Source: Cryptomeria japonica | Taxonomy: Eukaryota > Streptophyta > Pinopsida > Cupressales > Cupressaceae | DNA: 64,000 nt | Direction: 5' to 3' | Assembly (NCBI RefSeq): GCF_030272615.1 | Contig: NC_081407.1 | Span: forward strand, 269,487,870 to 269,551,869 | Part shown: positions 1-11,906 of the stretch, piece after piece | Layout: every line of letters begins with the position of its first letter | How positions within the stretch are numbered: the stretch's first letter is position 1 | Notes under the pieces: model-generated | What the model was told of the DNA's origin: nothing | The model's database searches: none | Seen by the model: the letters and a program-made list of their open reading frames with translations, nothing else | Program-made: the position numbers and the translations under genes

Positions 1-396
1 GCTAAATCTTTGTGATAACGTGATCCTTTCCCTTCTCATTTCTTATGTGTATCACTACCTTAAAGCAATCACCCCCATTGAGGCGTGTGCGATCGCTTTA
101 ATGTAGGGGGGCATACACCCCGTCTATCCCTTCAGGATACTTGAAAATTTCTTGGCGAACTTAGCTATGCCTTGAAAAATTTTGGTATTTTTCTTGCATG
201 ACTCATAGTGAGAGAACCTTACTACTGACAGTCATGGTTCTCCCTCGTGATATTCCCTTTTACTTTGTCAATCGAAGTCGTAAGATCCTTAGTCCACTGG
301 GGGCTTGGTGTGTCTTGCCTCCTTGACATGGTGAAAGTCTTTCAATGTTGTTTCCTTGTACTTTACCGGAAGTATGAGCGTACGCTTATACTCCTG
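1..396 (+). mobile_element. Internal 3' end of a Gypsy-type LTR element
   Basis: This stretch lies immediately before a polypurine tract and an LTR start, so it is the untranslated 3' internal part of a plus-strand LTR retrotransposon whose pol lies outside the window. I see no recognisable coding domain in it. The assignment rests only on position relative to the tract and LTR. Confidence 0.55.
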
Positions 397-413
397 CTAA
401 AGTGGGGGCTAAA
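397..413 (+). other. Polypurine tract of Gypsy-type element
   Basis: A purine-rich run with core AAAGTGGGGGCTAAA sits directly before a TGTAATGTCC LTR start. It would prime plus-strand DNA synthesis. Nearly the same tract occurs on the minus strand at 42814-42832 before another LTR, which links the two elements to one lineage. Confidence 0.7.
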
Positions 414-1670
414 TGTAATGTCCTAAAATTGCGACACTTGCAATTTTGACTGCATTTCAGTCTTCACGATGGCGACGCAACACGCAACCTGAATGGAGAC
501 CCCGAAACTTGTCCACGACATCAAAAACTGCATTTTTCAAGCACCCTAGCATGAACCTCCTTTGCACCCTACTGTCTCAGGAGGTGGGACCAGAGCGCCC
601 AGCGCCCTGGTCCTTCAGGACCAGGGCGCCCAGCGTCCTGGTCCCTGGCCCTATTTTGGGCCCGGTCTCCTATGGGACTTCGGGTCTTTTTGTTTGCAAT
701 TTGGAAAATAACATTTCCTGGTCGGCCTAAGGTCGGGAAAATTAGTCTATCAACCCTAATTGACAAGCATATAAACTACATTTCTTCTCCCATTTTGGGT
801 AAGAAGGACATATGTGTACAAGCGTGGAAACGATATTCAAACATTCAAACATCCAAGCATTCAAGCATTCAAGCATTCAAGCATTCCTTCTAAGTCTCCA
901 TTCAAGGCTAAGTGTTGCATTCAAGACAAGGATTCAACCATTGAAGAGGAGATCACTTACTACATGCTACATACAACATACTACATACAACAAACAACAA
1001 CATCTATACCTTCGCACATAAGGATACAAACATCCTTACAACAAGGTATTAGTACTTGTTTTACATTACAATCATTTACATTTACAGCATTTCTCATTTC
1101 TTGGTTAATTCCAAAACCGGGGTTTGACCTAAAGGCAAACCCCTAATCCCTAACCCCCCCAATCGTCTTTGCTTTTCTGTGTGTAGGTTGCAGGTACGCG
1201 GCTGAAATTGAAGATCTGGAATCCTTGTGCAGAGACGAATAGATCCCCCTTCGTTTCGCGGATTTTTCGGAGGACCGTGTGCACGCCGGGCGCCATCGTC
1301 CCATCAACTTTTGCTCAAATTTGCAGGACAGCGCCGTATCGACATTTTACTGCTAATTCCAGGTCCGCAGCTTCATCCTATATCCCTATCTCAGTTTATA
1401 AGCGAATCTTTCTCACTTTCTATGCATTCCTAGCTTAACCATTCTATCTACATTCTTTACAAAAGAGGGTAGCCTTGTTGTCTTAACCCTTGAAACTCAT
1501 TTAGAATCCAATCTTGCATTATGTGGGATTGGATCTTGTGGGTTTCAACCCCTCTTTTGAATGTAAAGTCTCCTTAAGTGAAAACCATCAACCCTAGCCA
1601 CCTCCCTTCTCTCTCCTTGGAGTTGGAAGAGGGGAGAGCAACTAGGGTTCGATCGATTTTCCGCTTTACA
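414..1670 (+). mobile_element. 3' LTR of Gypsy-type element
   Basis: The segment begins TGTAATGTCC right after the polypurine tract and probably ends ...CGCTTTACA at about 1670, giving roughly 1.26 kb. A TATA-like CATATAAAC lies near 768. It contains a perfect hairpin at 602-629. The 5' LTR is outside the window, so the end cannot be checked against a partner or a target duplication. Sequence after 1670 belongs to a different (Copia) LTR, which supports the boundary. Confidence 0.6.
602..629. repeat. Perfect 12-bp-stem hairpin in LTR
   Basis: GCGCCCTGGTCC, a 4-base TTCA loop, then GGACCAGGGCGC form a perfect stem-loop. A further GTCCTGGTCC copy follows just downstream. Decayed GGACCAGGG...CC copies recur in or beside the LTR of the minus-strand Gypsy element (37850-37985, 41500-41645, 43600-43695). 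Confidence 0.8.
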
Positions 1671-1793
1671 CCAACTAACTGAACTTCACTGCAACATTGC
1701 ACTAGACAAAGAAAATATGTTGACATTAATGACAACACATCTCTTAGATATCATTAAGGGACATATTTGCAGAAATCGCACAAATATCCAACA
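1671..1793 (-). mobile_element. Truncated 3' LTR of Copia element
   Basis: Read on the minus strand, an LTR starts TGTTGGATATTTG at 1793 after a purine-rich tract (GCAAAGGGAGAGATT). It continues toward 1671, where it meets the plus-strand Gypsy LTR. Its terminal part resembles the end of the LTR finishing at 5203: both end ...CCAACA on the plus strand and carry a TTGACAT..AATG..AACACA block. Confidence 0.5.
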
Positions 1794-3671
1794 ATCTCTC
1801 CCTTTGCTATTGATGGCAACATATGATGTGAAAAACAATCAATGGCAAATAAATCAATAACTATTTTCCTCTACACAAATAATCTCCCCCCTTAAATCAC
1901 TATACGGTTTTTCACATGAATCTCTACCCCTTTGACATCAATAACAAAAATACATATTTGCAAACACAAAACATCACAAATTTGAACATCTAACTACTCT
2001 GAGTAATAGCCACCTCATCAATTCGTATCACAAGATATGACTGTGAAATGCATCAGACTGATGCATACCAATGCACCTTAGTTCTGATCAGGAGGGGAAA
2101 TCACCCCTAGCTTCTTTCTAATATACTCAAAAGTATCCTTAGGCAAAGGCTTCATGAAAATATCTACAATCTTTTCCTTTGTAGACACATATTTCAACCT
2201 GATTTCTTTCTCATTTACTTTCTCTCTCAGAAAATGAAACTTTATAGATATATGCTTAGTCTTTTAATGCAACACCAAATTCTTAGAAATGTTAATGGCA
2301 CTTGAATTATCACAGTAAATAGAAATAGGCTCATCATACACAATTTCGATATCTTTCAACAACTTCTTCATTCATATTAAAAGAGTACAATTGTTAGAAA
2401 TAGCAATATATTTTGCCTCTATAGTAGATAAAGAAATGGAATTTTGCTTCTTACTCAACCAAGAAACCAATCTCTTACCCAAGAAAAATGTACCTCCACT
2501 AGTACTCTTCTAGTCATCAACATCTTCTTCTCAATCAAAATCTATAAAAGCACTCAAAGTAAAATTATTATCTTTAGGGTACCATAAACCAAAATCAACA
2601 TTTCCTTTTAAATATCTAAAGATTCCTTTAACAACAACAACATGAGATTCCTCAGGACCAGCTTGAAATCTAGCAACAAGACAAACAGCATTCATGATAT
2701 CTAATCTAGTTTGAGTCACATAAAGTAATCCACCAATCATAGAACCGTATCTGGTCTTATTTTCTTTAAGGGAATCATCATCCTTAGTCAACTTACATCT
2801 GGTCACCATACGGGTACCAACATCTAGAAGCGTAATGACCAATTCTTCCATAATTAAAACATTTAAAGATTAACTTACCTTTGTACTTTCCAAATCCTTT
2901 CTTTAGTCTTCTCACAAATTTTTCTTCTATCTCATCCATGTCATTTCTTAATTCGTATTCATATTCATTCTTCCTACTAGCTTTGAATATAGCATCTTTC
3001 TTCTCCTACAAATTATCTATCTTAACAACCTCAAAGGTAGAGAGTGAACCATATAACTCAAATAAGGTGTATTTGTCCATATCATGGCTTTCTTCAATAG
3101 CATAATTCTTACGTTCGTAGCATTTAGGCAGTGTTAGCATCACTTTTCTGACAACTTTACTTTCTTCTAATAATCTACCACCAATACCCTTAATTGCAAT
3201 CACAATCTCATTTACTTGATGTATATAAATTTCAATAATCTCATCATCAGGCATTCTTAGATTCTCAAACTTATTCTTTATATTTGTCAACTTGATGCTT
3301 TTTTTCTCATCATCTTCATATGCACTACTTCACTTTTTCAGGGTTTCTATACAAGACTTCAACCCAGTTCAAGTTTTAAAAATACCGCATCACTTAAATA
3401 GTTGATAATTTCCACTTTAGATTTCTTATTTGTTCTAATGTGCCTTAATCTTATCCAAAGTTTGACAACCATTTGCTAGAGAACTATACCCATTCTTGAT
3501 TCTCTCCCATATTCCAGTTTGGAAAGATTCAAAATAACATTCCATCCTTTCCTTTTAGTAAGAGCAACTTGTTCCATCAAACTTCAATGCTTTGAAATTT
3601 TTTTCCTCCATCATTTCAAATCATCATCAAGTAGTTAAGATTTTCTAATAGAATCCAAGCTTCGATACCAA
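1794..3671 (-). pseudogene. Internally deleted Copia gag-pol remnant
   Basis: Two blocks of a Ty1/Copia polyprotein remain on the minus strand. The 5' block (about 3600-3000) is Gag-like: it has a LRMPDDEIIEIYIHQV stretch followed by RLLEESKVVRKVMLTLP, typical of the Copia Gag (UBN2-like) domain. The 3' block (2851 to about 2060) is the end of reverse transcriptase and RNase H. It reads YGSMIGGLLYVTQTRLDI, then IFRYLKG, a STSG block, SLSTIEAKY, and KTKHI with FHFLREKV. Protease, integrase and most of the RT are missing, so Gag runs almost straight into the RT thumb. A sequence matching a tRNA-iMet primer site (TTGGTATCGAAGC on the minus strand) sits at 3659-3671. Stops and frame changes show it is dead. 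Confidence 0.7.
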
Positions 3672-3677
3672 TTTTTT

Positions 3678-5203
3678 AACACATCACGTGACTGAGAGGG
3701 GTTTGAATCAATCTAGACATCAAAACACTTCACTTAATATTTATTAAACTCTAAATCACAATCAAGTTATCATTGTAATTAGGAATCATGAAATAAAAAA
3801 GCACAACAAGCACATGAACATGACATTTACATGGAAAACTCTAAACATCAAAACACAATAGTGAGAAACACACTCACAATATGAATGATCGGTTACAATA
3901 TTTAGGCTCAAGGCCAAGGAGCTCATTACCCTTGAAGGACTTTCAAAACTAAGGCACACAACCTTAGGGAAAGATAAAAGGGATTGCATAAAATGCCAGG
4001 AAGAACATACCTTCTTTCAAAAGGTGTATAGGATCAATGAAGTGAAATGAATAAGATAACCTAATCACGAAATATCCTTGAACTATTGTGTCAAGTGACC
4101 AATATCATGGAAAACCTATCTAAGCACTATCAATGTCTTAAATCTCTTCAAAACTGTCTTTTGCACATTTGTTATACCAAATCTACTTGTACATCATTCA
4201 CATCCACTTCACATCAATTCACATACACTTCATACCTGAACTCATACATCTACACTCATATATATACAAGGTAATTCATTAACACCTTTAATTAGGTCGA
4301 CCATAGAGAAATTATACAAAATTAAATAAATTATGCCACCCAAACAAAAATATACAATGCAGTCCACTCCAGGAGATAGAGAGGACCCAAAAAAATCATA
4401 ACGTATCCTTTCCAAATGATTCCAATAAATTGCACATGCTAAAACATCCTCTAAGATCGACATCAAATGAAATGTGTATACAAACAATGTAGCATGCCCA
4501 CCAGTTAGCCCAAAACTATTCTCCAATGCACAAAAAAAAATGTAAATCTACACACACCATGGTGAGACCCATATCAACATAAAAAATCAACCACCAAAGC
4601 ATATCCAAACCAAAAAGGCATGATCTGATTAGGATACACCAACTTAGTCAACTGAAAACCAATCTAGTTGAAAACACCATAACTTCACTGGGAAACTAAA
4701 CCATCACTAGAAAACTGAACCAAAACACTATACAAATGATATAAACATGTGCTCCAAGCTACAAAACTAAAAATCACATATCAGAGAACCACTGAGCATT
4801 CTTTGGACTAGTTTTGACAGACGTCTTAGGTACTATTAGAAAAAACAACTAACTCAATCATCTGAGATACAAAGGACGTATAAACTAGATAGTACAACAT
4901 ACATAATTCATAAACATTATATCCAAAACCATACATAATAATTTTCACATAGTGGAGGAATGCAAATCATTATTTCACTGAGACATTAAATACTCTTTTG
5001 CATAAGTATTGTTTTTTGCATATTCAAACTTCCACTATACGAATCTTCCAAAAAATACCTTAAAATTATGCAATATCATTAGCAAACCATACAACATCAG
5101 AACATACATTTATAGACCATCTCTACTGCATAGTGATATGAATGACAACACAAGATAGGTTGACATCAATGTCAACACAATACAACAACTCAAGTTTCCA
5201 ACA
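3678..5203 (-). mobile_element. 5' LTR of the deleted Copia element
   Basis: The segment lies immediately upstream (minus strand) of the primer-binding-like site and ends on the plus strand with ...TTTCCAACA at 5203, matching the terminal bases of the truncated LTR at 1793. That gives about 1.5 kb. The proximal edge near 3678 is approximate, because the expected CA end looks mutated. No gene is visible inside. Confidence 0.5.
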
Positions 5204-5269
5204 CCTAGGATATTGAGGCCATTCACAGAGCATAATTTTTTGTTGAAATTTTTTAGCTTGTCTATGAAT

Positions 5270-5980
5270 TACAACTAATTCTTAACATTTTCTTCCCAGA
5301 AGAAATAATGTTTGGAAGTATTACTTTACCTTTTTTATTGGGCCTAGCAAGTGAACCAGTAGAACCAACCTCCATGTCAGCTCCATTACACTTTGCTTTG
5401 TTCTTCTTCTTCTTCAACTCCTATTAAAATACCTACAATGAGATAGTAGTTTTTCACAGTCTTCTTACAAACTCCATTATTTCTTGAATATTTTTCACAA
5501 TTTTATTTTGGTTATCGTTGAGACTACCAATAGTCTCCTCCATCTTACTCTTATCCTCCATAGACCCACAACAACCTTGATATTCTTCACTTTCTACTCT
5601 AAAGTATCTCATCTATCAATTTTTTTTTCAAACCCTTAACACAAGACCAAACTTCCTCACCCACTAGTTCAATGGACCATATAGTACCTTTAGCCATGAC
5701 TAATGCTTCCAATTTGGTTATCTTATTCTTGGCCATATGAAGTTGATCCAACAACCACTTAAAAATATCATTCTATAGATTATAAACATTACAAAGTTTG
5801 TTTATTTTAGAACTTAGATCCTCATAGTGTTTCAAGCAAGGGAGACAAAGGATTGATCTAAAGAACCCACATTTAAAGGCATCTCCCCCAAAGAAGAGAA
5901 GTGATAGAGCTTAGTAGAGGTATTTTTGGTGGTTGGGTAAGCAACCAGGGAATCTTTCGAGGATAGAGACCAAGTTGAAC
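5270..5980 (-). pseudogene. Unidentified coiled-coil coding remnant
   Basis: Minus-strand reading gives protein-like stretches interrupted by stops and frame changes. They include a helical block (KHYEDLSSKINKLCNVYNL), KWLLDQLHMAKNKITKLEAL, and a later segment with SKMEETIGSLNDNQNKIVKN followed by a lysine-rich ELKKKKNKAK tract. The heptad-like Leu/Ile spacing suggests coiled coil. I do not recognise the family. It could be a gag-like or host-derived fragment between transposons. Confidence 0.3.
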
Positions 5981-6259
5981 CTAGCTCATCATAAAAATTA
6001 TTAATTTATGAGTGTCTTCAAAAACTCTATTTTTTTCTTAGAGTCTTTAAAAACCATTTTTCTATATATCAAACTCTAGGACAACTAGCAACCTCTATAT
6101 ATTATCACTCTCTAATCCTTTTGTCTATTTTGATTTAAGATTTGTGCTCTTTCTACTTAAACATAAATAATTTACTAGTTGTATAATCAATAACAGTTGT
6201 ATTTTATCTACACTAAAAGAATAATAATAAAAAGATATCTCTTCATCCATTAGATTATA

Positions 6260-7190
6260 TTAAATTGTAGTAAATAAAATATCTCCTTCTTCAATTAGAT
6301 TTTCTAAGAGTGCACTAACCTTTCCTGCAAGTTCAATGGCACTTTCGATCTTCTTCTCATCCATATTTTGTGCCCACTGCTTTGTGCATTTTATCAATTT
6401 ATCCCGAGCTTCAAACAGACAGGAAACAATGACATGGCCCACCAACTCCTCGATGTTGCGATAAGAATGTTCATCAAATCTTATCAACAAACTATTGGAA
6501 AAAAGTAACCTATCTTCCATGCACGAGCTTCAACCCACGACATCATCAACTCATCTCTAAAACTCTCCAACCTATCACCTTCCTTTTCCACATCTTTGTT
6601 GACTATTTTGGTAACTATCACACTGAACAAATCCCGCATTAACTTACCAGACAAGATGACTATCCCTAACAAAAGGAGGAGAGATGAGGGTCCCAGTAAG
6701 AGAAGTCTCCCTCTGGATTTTGGAGTTATTAACATTCTGCAATGCATAAATTTCTGTAACGATGTGAAACAGCAGAGTTACAAACAAGGCAGCTGCGTTG
6801 CTCCATCTCCCATCGGTGCCCGCCATGGCCATTTCTGGCAGAAGGCATCCCACAAATACACACATTGGTCATCGACCAACATTTCCAGGTTCTTTTCATT
6901 GGACTGGCCAAAAACACTCATTTTCTGAATATTAACATATCCCAAAATCTCGATAGTGAGAGCACTTAAAACGAACAGATTCCTTGGGATCCACCATTTA
7001 CGTAATACTTTTACATAGTTATTGGTTAAGTCCAATGCAGTGTCCCATAGCATAAATGTTATCATCTTCCACTCATTCAGATCATACTCCATTTGCAATC
7101 TAAACACCAATAGACAACAAAAATATCCGATTGGAGGAACGCAGCAGATGACGATGTCTGAATTCAATTGATTTCATTGTATAAATACTA
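6260..7190 (-). pseudogene. Membrane-protein-like pseudogene
   Basis: Several overlapping minus-strand reading frames look like one frameshifted gene. The upstream part (about 7167-6780) contains LRKWWIPRNLFVLSALTIEI, a W-x-x-R-x-L-x-x-L-S pattern that loosely recalls plant DUF4220 membrane proteins. It is followed in another frame by a hydrophobic segment (ALFVTLLFHIVTEIYAL), then by a strongly hydrophobic LLLLGPSSLLLLLGIVIL segment near 6690. The last part (about 6520-6260) is a soluble helical domain with SYRNIEELVGHVIVSCLFEA and ESAIELAGKVSALL. At least three frames are needed, so it is not functional as read. The DUF4220 suggestion is weak. It is the only stretch here that may descend from an ordinary host gene. 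Confidence 0.35.
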
Positions 7191-7624
7191 ACAGATCTAT
7201 GAAATGTTCTAATTAACTTCCCCATTAGAATTGCGCGCCTCTATAACTTTGAATCCAATTCTTTTGTAGGGTTGCTCCTTTCCTTTTAACTTTAAATCCA
7301 ATTCTTTGTTTAGGTACACGTTAAATGGTTAAAATACAACAAGTATTCTTTTTCAATTAATCATTAAATCTAATCAATGGTACAATTTGGGTGCTGGATA
7401 GACATTGTCCTTAAATGGATACCACCTTAAAGCAGTTGAGCGAAACATCCTTACAGCTCAGTTAACTTCTTTTGGAACATTAAAATTACTCGCATCTCAA
7501 AAAAGCTCATTGATTTATTGTATATTTTTGTACATATTAATCTGTGGCATATATTTTAGATGTGATAATATGATGTATGTAAATTTTTTTAACATTTTTT
7601 CCCTAACAATTAAAGATAATATCT

Positions 7625-8380
7625 AAAATTTATTTAAGGTAATATTTTCAATTTTTTATCTCTTTAAAGTAATATGGTTTGTCATTCTTTATTTTTTGAA
7701 AATGTAAAAGATGATTTCTTACATTTGATATACTTTTAGATGAATGCGGATCTTGTCTACCATTATTCTTTCAAAAACATGATAAGCATTTGATAACAGT
7801 TAGAATTAATATATAAAATTTATTTAAGGTAATATCTCTAATTCTAACTTTTTTTTAAAGTAATATGGCTTGTCATCCTTTGCTCCTAAAAAAATGTGAA
7901 GACCCTACATTTGGGATATGATGTGAGGATGTGATATGATGTGAGGATGTGAGTCTTGTCTACTATTATTATTTTAAGAAATGGTAAGCAATTGATAGCA
8001 ATTAAAAGTAATATGTACAATTTGTCTAAGGTAAATCCTTGAATTTTATTTTTTATTTTTCTAATATAATATGGTCTATCATTAGCTTCTCTCTACATTC
8101 TGCATAACCTTCGGTTGTGATATGATTTGAGGATGTGATGTCTTACCTACCATTATTCTTTCAAGTGTAAAAACTAATTACACTTAGCATATCTTTGCAC
8201 TATGATACAATGTGACAATGTGGGTCTTGCCTACTATTATTCTTCAACAAAGATAATGATCAGTTATAAAAATCAAAAGAAACATGTACAATTTATCTAA
8301 GGTATTGCTTCTAATTCTTGTCTTTTCCAAATAAATATGGCTTGTCATTTCTTGCTCATTAAAAATGTCTAGACTAGTGT
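7625..8380. repeat. Four degenerate ~200-bp direct repeats
   Basis: A block like AATTTATTTAAGGTAAT, then a T-rich spacer and AATATGG(C/T)TTGTCAT, recurs starting near 7627, 7818, 8017 and 8288 (spacings about 191, 199 and 271). Phrases such as GTGATATGATTTGAGGATGTG and CTACCATTATTCTTTCAA recur between them. It looks like an old satellite-like array. No coding potential. Confidence 0.6.
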
Positions 8381-8523
8381 GATATTTTTTGCATTATGTC
8401 CATTTAATATTTTACAACATATCACCATTTCAAAAGTAGATCACAGGTGAGATACCAATAATTTGGATGAGTCACATTCCAAAGTATAAATAAATAAGCA
8501 TTTATTAAAATATAAATAATAGA

Positions 8524-8525
<2 letters not shown>

Positions 8526-8569
<44 letters not shown>

Positions 8570-8574
8570 TGTGG
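8526..8574. repeat. (TG)n microsatellite
   Basis: A nearly pure TG run of about 49 bases with one GGG interruption near the end. Confidence 0.95.
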
Positions 8575-9128
8575 AGACTATTTTAGATATTTTATTTGGC
8601 ACAAATAGAATATACATTTGTAAATTACTTTTACATTTTTTGATTTGAACCTACAACCTATGCACTTTTACATTACATTTTTATTGTTTTTCTACTTTCT
8701 ACTCTACTCTAATGACTGGTGGTATTTATAGACACAATTAAAGGGCTATTAAATCACTAGGGATGGATTATCTTATCTCAACCCCCCAAAAAAGATCAGC
8801 TTTATAGCTATAGAAATAAAAAAATCACAATAGTTGTAGTCATGTGAATGCTCTACGATGAAATGTAGATTTAGATTAATTTTAGATTCTTTAATTAAAC
8901 TCTTTCTATACTCCTTTAAATATGAATGATATTAGAAGAATTCTTTTCAATTATGAATACATGTAAAATTTAAATTCCTTTGAGCATAAAAATATACTAA
9001 TAAATCACTTGAATGTCTATCTAGTTAGCTCATATCACTTAGTGAAATTTGGTAAGATTTTATCAAAATTTGAATTCAAGTATTTAAATTTTAGTGATCA
9101 AATATGTATGTGTAAGATTTATTGAAGA

Positions 9129-9762
9129 TGTTGGAGTACAAAAGTTAATGGAAACTAAATATCTAAATATATATGGTGCAATAAATATGAATTGCAAAAG
9201 AAAGTGTATAGATACTTGGGTAAGATACAATCATAAACATGGGAATGTGTGAGAGTGAGTTCAACTTATCACAAGACTGTGGCATTCATTAATATATAAT
9301 TTGTACGAATTGGCTATGGAGATAGCCACCCAAGATCTAGAGGCCTACTAAATAGCTCACAATAACAAGAGAGAGAAATAGACCAAGAACAAACTATATT
9401 CTCATCAGTGATGTAATGAACTAGTCAAGAATAGATAGGAGATCCCTTGGTTATATAGCCAAGGTGAGTGAATGGGAAAATGACAAGTTTTTTCATCTCA
9501 TGACATGATAAATAGTGCAAAAATCTATCATCCCACTTAAAGTGGAAAAGTGATCACAAGATAACACCCTAAAGGTGGATCACCCACCAAAGGTGGAAAA
9601 TTTCAACCACAAAAGATGGATATGATAAATTAATAGCATGATAAGTCCACCTAAAGTGGAAATGCTCCAATACTCCTATGCTTTTTCCTCAGTAAGCAGT
9701 AAAGTGTAATTAGGACCTGGGAAAGAATAAGACAAGGTAAAAATGTGTTAATTACACCAACA
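9129..9762 (-). mobile_element. 3' LTR of Copia fragment
   Basis: On the minus strand an LTR start TGTTGGTGTAATTAAC lies at 9762, directly after a purine tract (AATTAAGGAGGGT, 9763-9777). The other edge is placed at the TGTTGGAGTAC at 9129, which would give TG...CA ends and about 634 bp. That far boundary is inferred, with no second LTR to compare. Confidence 0.45.
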
Positions 9763-10770
9763 ACCCTCCTTAATTGCAACTTAAGCGAATGAAGACTCAA
9801 GCTAACAATACAAGATGGGTTCTGGCAACTAGACCATGATAGGAACCCATATACAAATAAAATACAATATCTCACAAATAGAGAAAAAGAGAAGACCTAG
9901 TGGGAAAAAAATCCCCCCGCAAAAGAGAGATGAAACACATGAGAACTCTCAAAGAAGAATGAGAAGGATGAAACTTCAAGTGAAGAAAAATTCCCCCCTA
10001 AGAGAAAATGGAAGTGTTTGGTGAAGATGTTTGTAACGTACTCTATTGTAGTACAATATTACAAATCAATAACCTGCTTCCATATCAACTCCCTAATGTA
10101 GTGCATGTGGATCCATGTGTTTGGTTTGCTAATGGTGAATCGGGTTCTTAGAGATCTAAATGGCACTCTAATGTTTACAATGAAGGACTATAGGTTGTGG
10201 AATGGTTAAGTCAAAATCTAAGAGAATATTCTAAATCCAAATAGCCTTAGTGGTGGCATTAATAACCCCTCGATACTCAACCTTCGTCAAAGTTAAAGCA
10301 ATAGCATGTTTCTTCTTACTCTGCCAACAAATGGGGTTGGAACCAAGGTGAAAGTTGTAGCTAGAAGTGGAGTTACGGTTATCAAGATCCCCAAACCAAT
10401 TTGATTCTATAGATCCAACCAAGTCAACTCCTATACCTACTACATAGTGAATTCCAAAGTGATGTGTACCCTATATTTAGTGAAAGATGTATTTGGTATC
10501 TTTTTAATGAAGCTCATGTGATTCCCGCATAAAGCATGAAACCATGCCAACTATAACGGAAATATCAAGGCATGTGTAAGTCAGGTAAATGAGACTCCCA
10601 ACACGATGAAGATACAAAGTGGCATGAACAAGTGGAGTGAAACACTTAGACTAAATCTTGACTCTTGAAAGAAAGGAAGTCAGTGTAGGCTTACAATCAA
10701 CCATATGAAATTGAGCAAAGGGTGGCTGCAAGAAGTTGAGTCCCACTTTTGGGCACAAAGTGGAAGTGTT
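9763..10770 (-). pseudogene. Copia RT-end/RNase H remnant
   Basis: Minus-strand translation shows the Copia RNase H: FGDLDNRNSTSSYNFHLG, a CWQSKKKHAIALTLTKVEY block and GVINATTKAIW (10231-10422). Upstream (to about 10770) are degraded RT-thumb phrases resembling GSLIYLTHACLDIS. Downstream (to about 10050) is a KTKHMDPHA-like QTKHI motif. Only the 3' quarter of pol is left, attached to the LTR at 9129-9762. Multiple stops make it a pseudogene. Confidence 0.65.
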
Positions 10771-10779
10771 TTCTCTGTT

Positions 10780-11906
10780 TTTCAATTTTTTTGTCAATTG
10801 ATATCAAAATTTGATGCACATAGAGATTGAATCTCAAAAAACTTCAGAAATAGAAAATATAGTGCTTCGAGTCTACTTTTCAAATATGTAATTTATTTTA
10901 ATGCCCACATGGTAGAAATCTCTTTTTAGTAGGCATGTTTAAAAACCAGTTTTTCAAAATGTTTGTTTCAGGACCATACCACACATGTGTATGGCCACCC
11001 TTTTTTTATGCAAATAAATGAATTTTTTCAAATCCTTCTAGGAAACGATACCTAAGGCACCAAATATTCATGAGAATATTTTTTCTTAATTTTTTATTGA
11101 ATATATTTTTTTTAATTAATTTTTAACTGACAATAAAATATATTTTCAAAACATCGGGTGTATGACCACCATAATTTGATAAAAATTTAATATTTTTCAA
11201 TTTTTTTTTTCATATTCAAAAGAATTGTATGTAGATCGATGTCATATAAGTTATTTTTCTAAAATCCTAAAAATAAAAAAAAAGTTATTAAAGTTTTACT
11301 AAACCTCAATATTTTAGGTTTAGGTACCACTTTTGATTAATAAATAATACAAAATAGTAAAAATAATCTTATCATTGTGAAATTTACATTTTTGAAATCA
11401 GGACGCTGAAAACTCTAATGGGTTTTTCATTTCATCAAAAAATTCAATCAAGAAGGCCCTCAAAAAATTAGGCCAAGGTAGAAATCTAATGTCATTTACC
11501 TTAGCCATTTTTTGGATGTCCAAGCATAGGCTTGGTGGGACCAAGCCTATCCCAAAGAAAAAAACAAGGCTAAGGGTTGTTTCCCACCCCTAATTTTAAA
11601 AAATAGGTGTCTATTTTTTAAATTCAAAAAACGAGCGCCTGTTTCGCTTTGTACCGTTAAAAGCAAAATGGGCACCCATTTTTAAAAATGGGCACCCGTT
11701 TCGTTAAATAATGGAGGCATGTTTCTGAAAAGATCCGTTGGGCCAAAATCTAGCCCATAAGCACAAATTCCAATGATTGAATCATTTTTCAATCATTGCC
11801 TGACAAGTACGATCTACAAAGGAATGTTTTGATTAATCATTCTCTTTTTTTGTCTAATTATCCATTTGGTAAGGAGATCGATTCGAATTCAAAATTTGGT
11901 GTAGCC
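10780..11906 (+). promoter_or_regulatory. Upstream region of transposase T1 with hairpins
   Basis: There is no gene here. The region is AT-rich, but 11400-11760 is richer in short inverted motifs, including the repeat at 11640-11715 and an AGGCTTGGTGGGACCAAGCCT palindrome near 11528-11548. A similar-looking AT-rich region with inverted motifs precedes T2 (51000-53034). It presumably holds the element's 5' end and promoter, but I could not define terminal inverted repeats or a target duplication. Confidence 0.35.
11640..11715. repeat. GGGCACCC hairpin repeat upstream of T1
   Basis: ATGGGCACCCATTTTT followed by AAAAATGGGCACCCGTTTC makes a near-palindrome, preceded by a decayed GAGCGCCTGTTTCGCTTT copy. 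A block with the same motifs in the same orientation lies at 24720-24880. Confidence 0.7.

Noticed and set aside
1208-1438. Open frames in the Gypsy LTR
   Set aside because: Located inside an LTR, overlapping in two frames, and without recognisable protein content.
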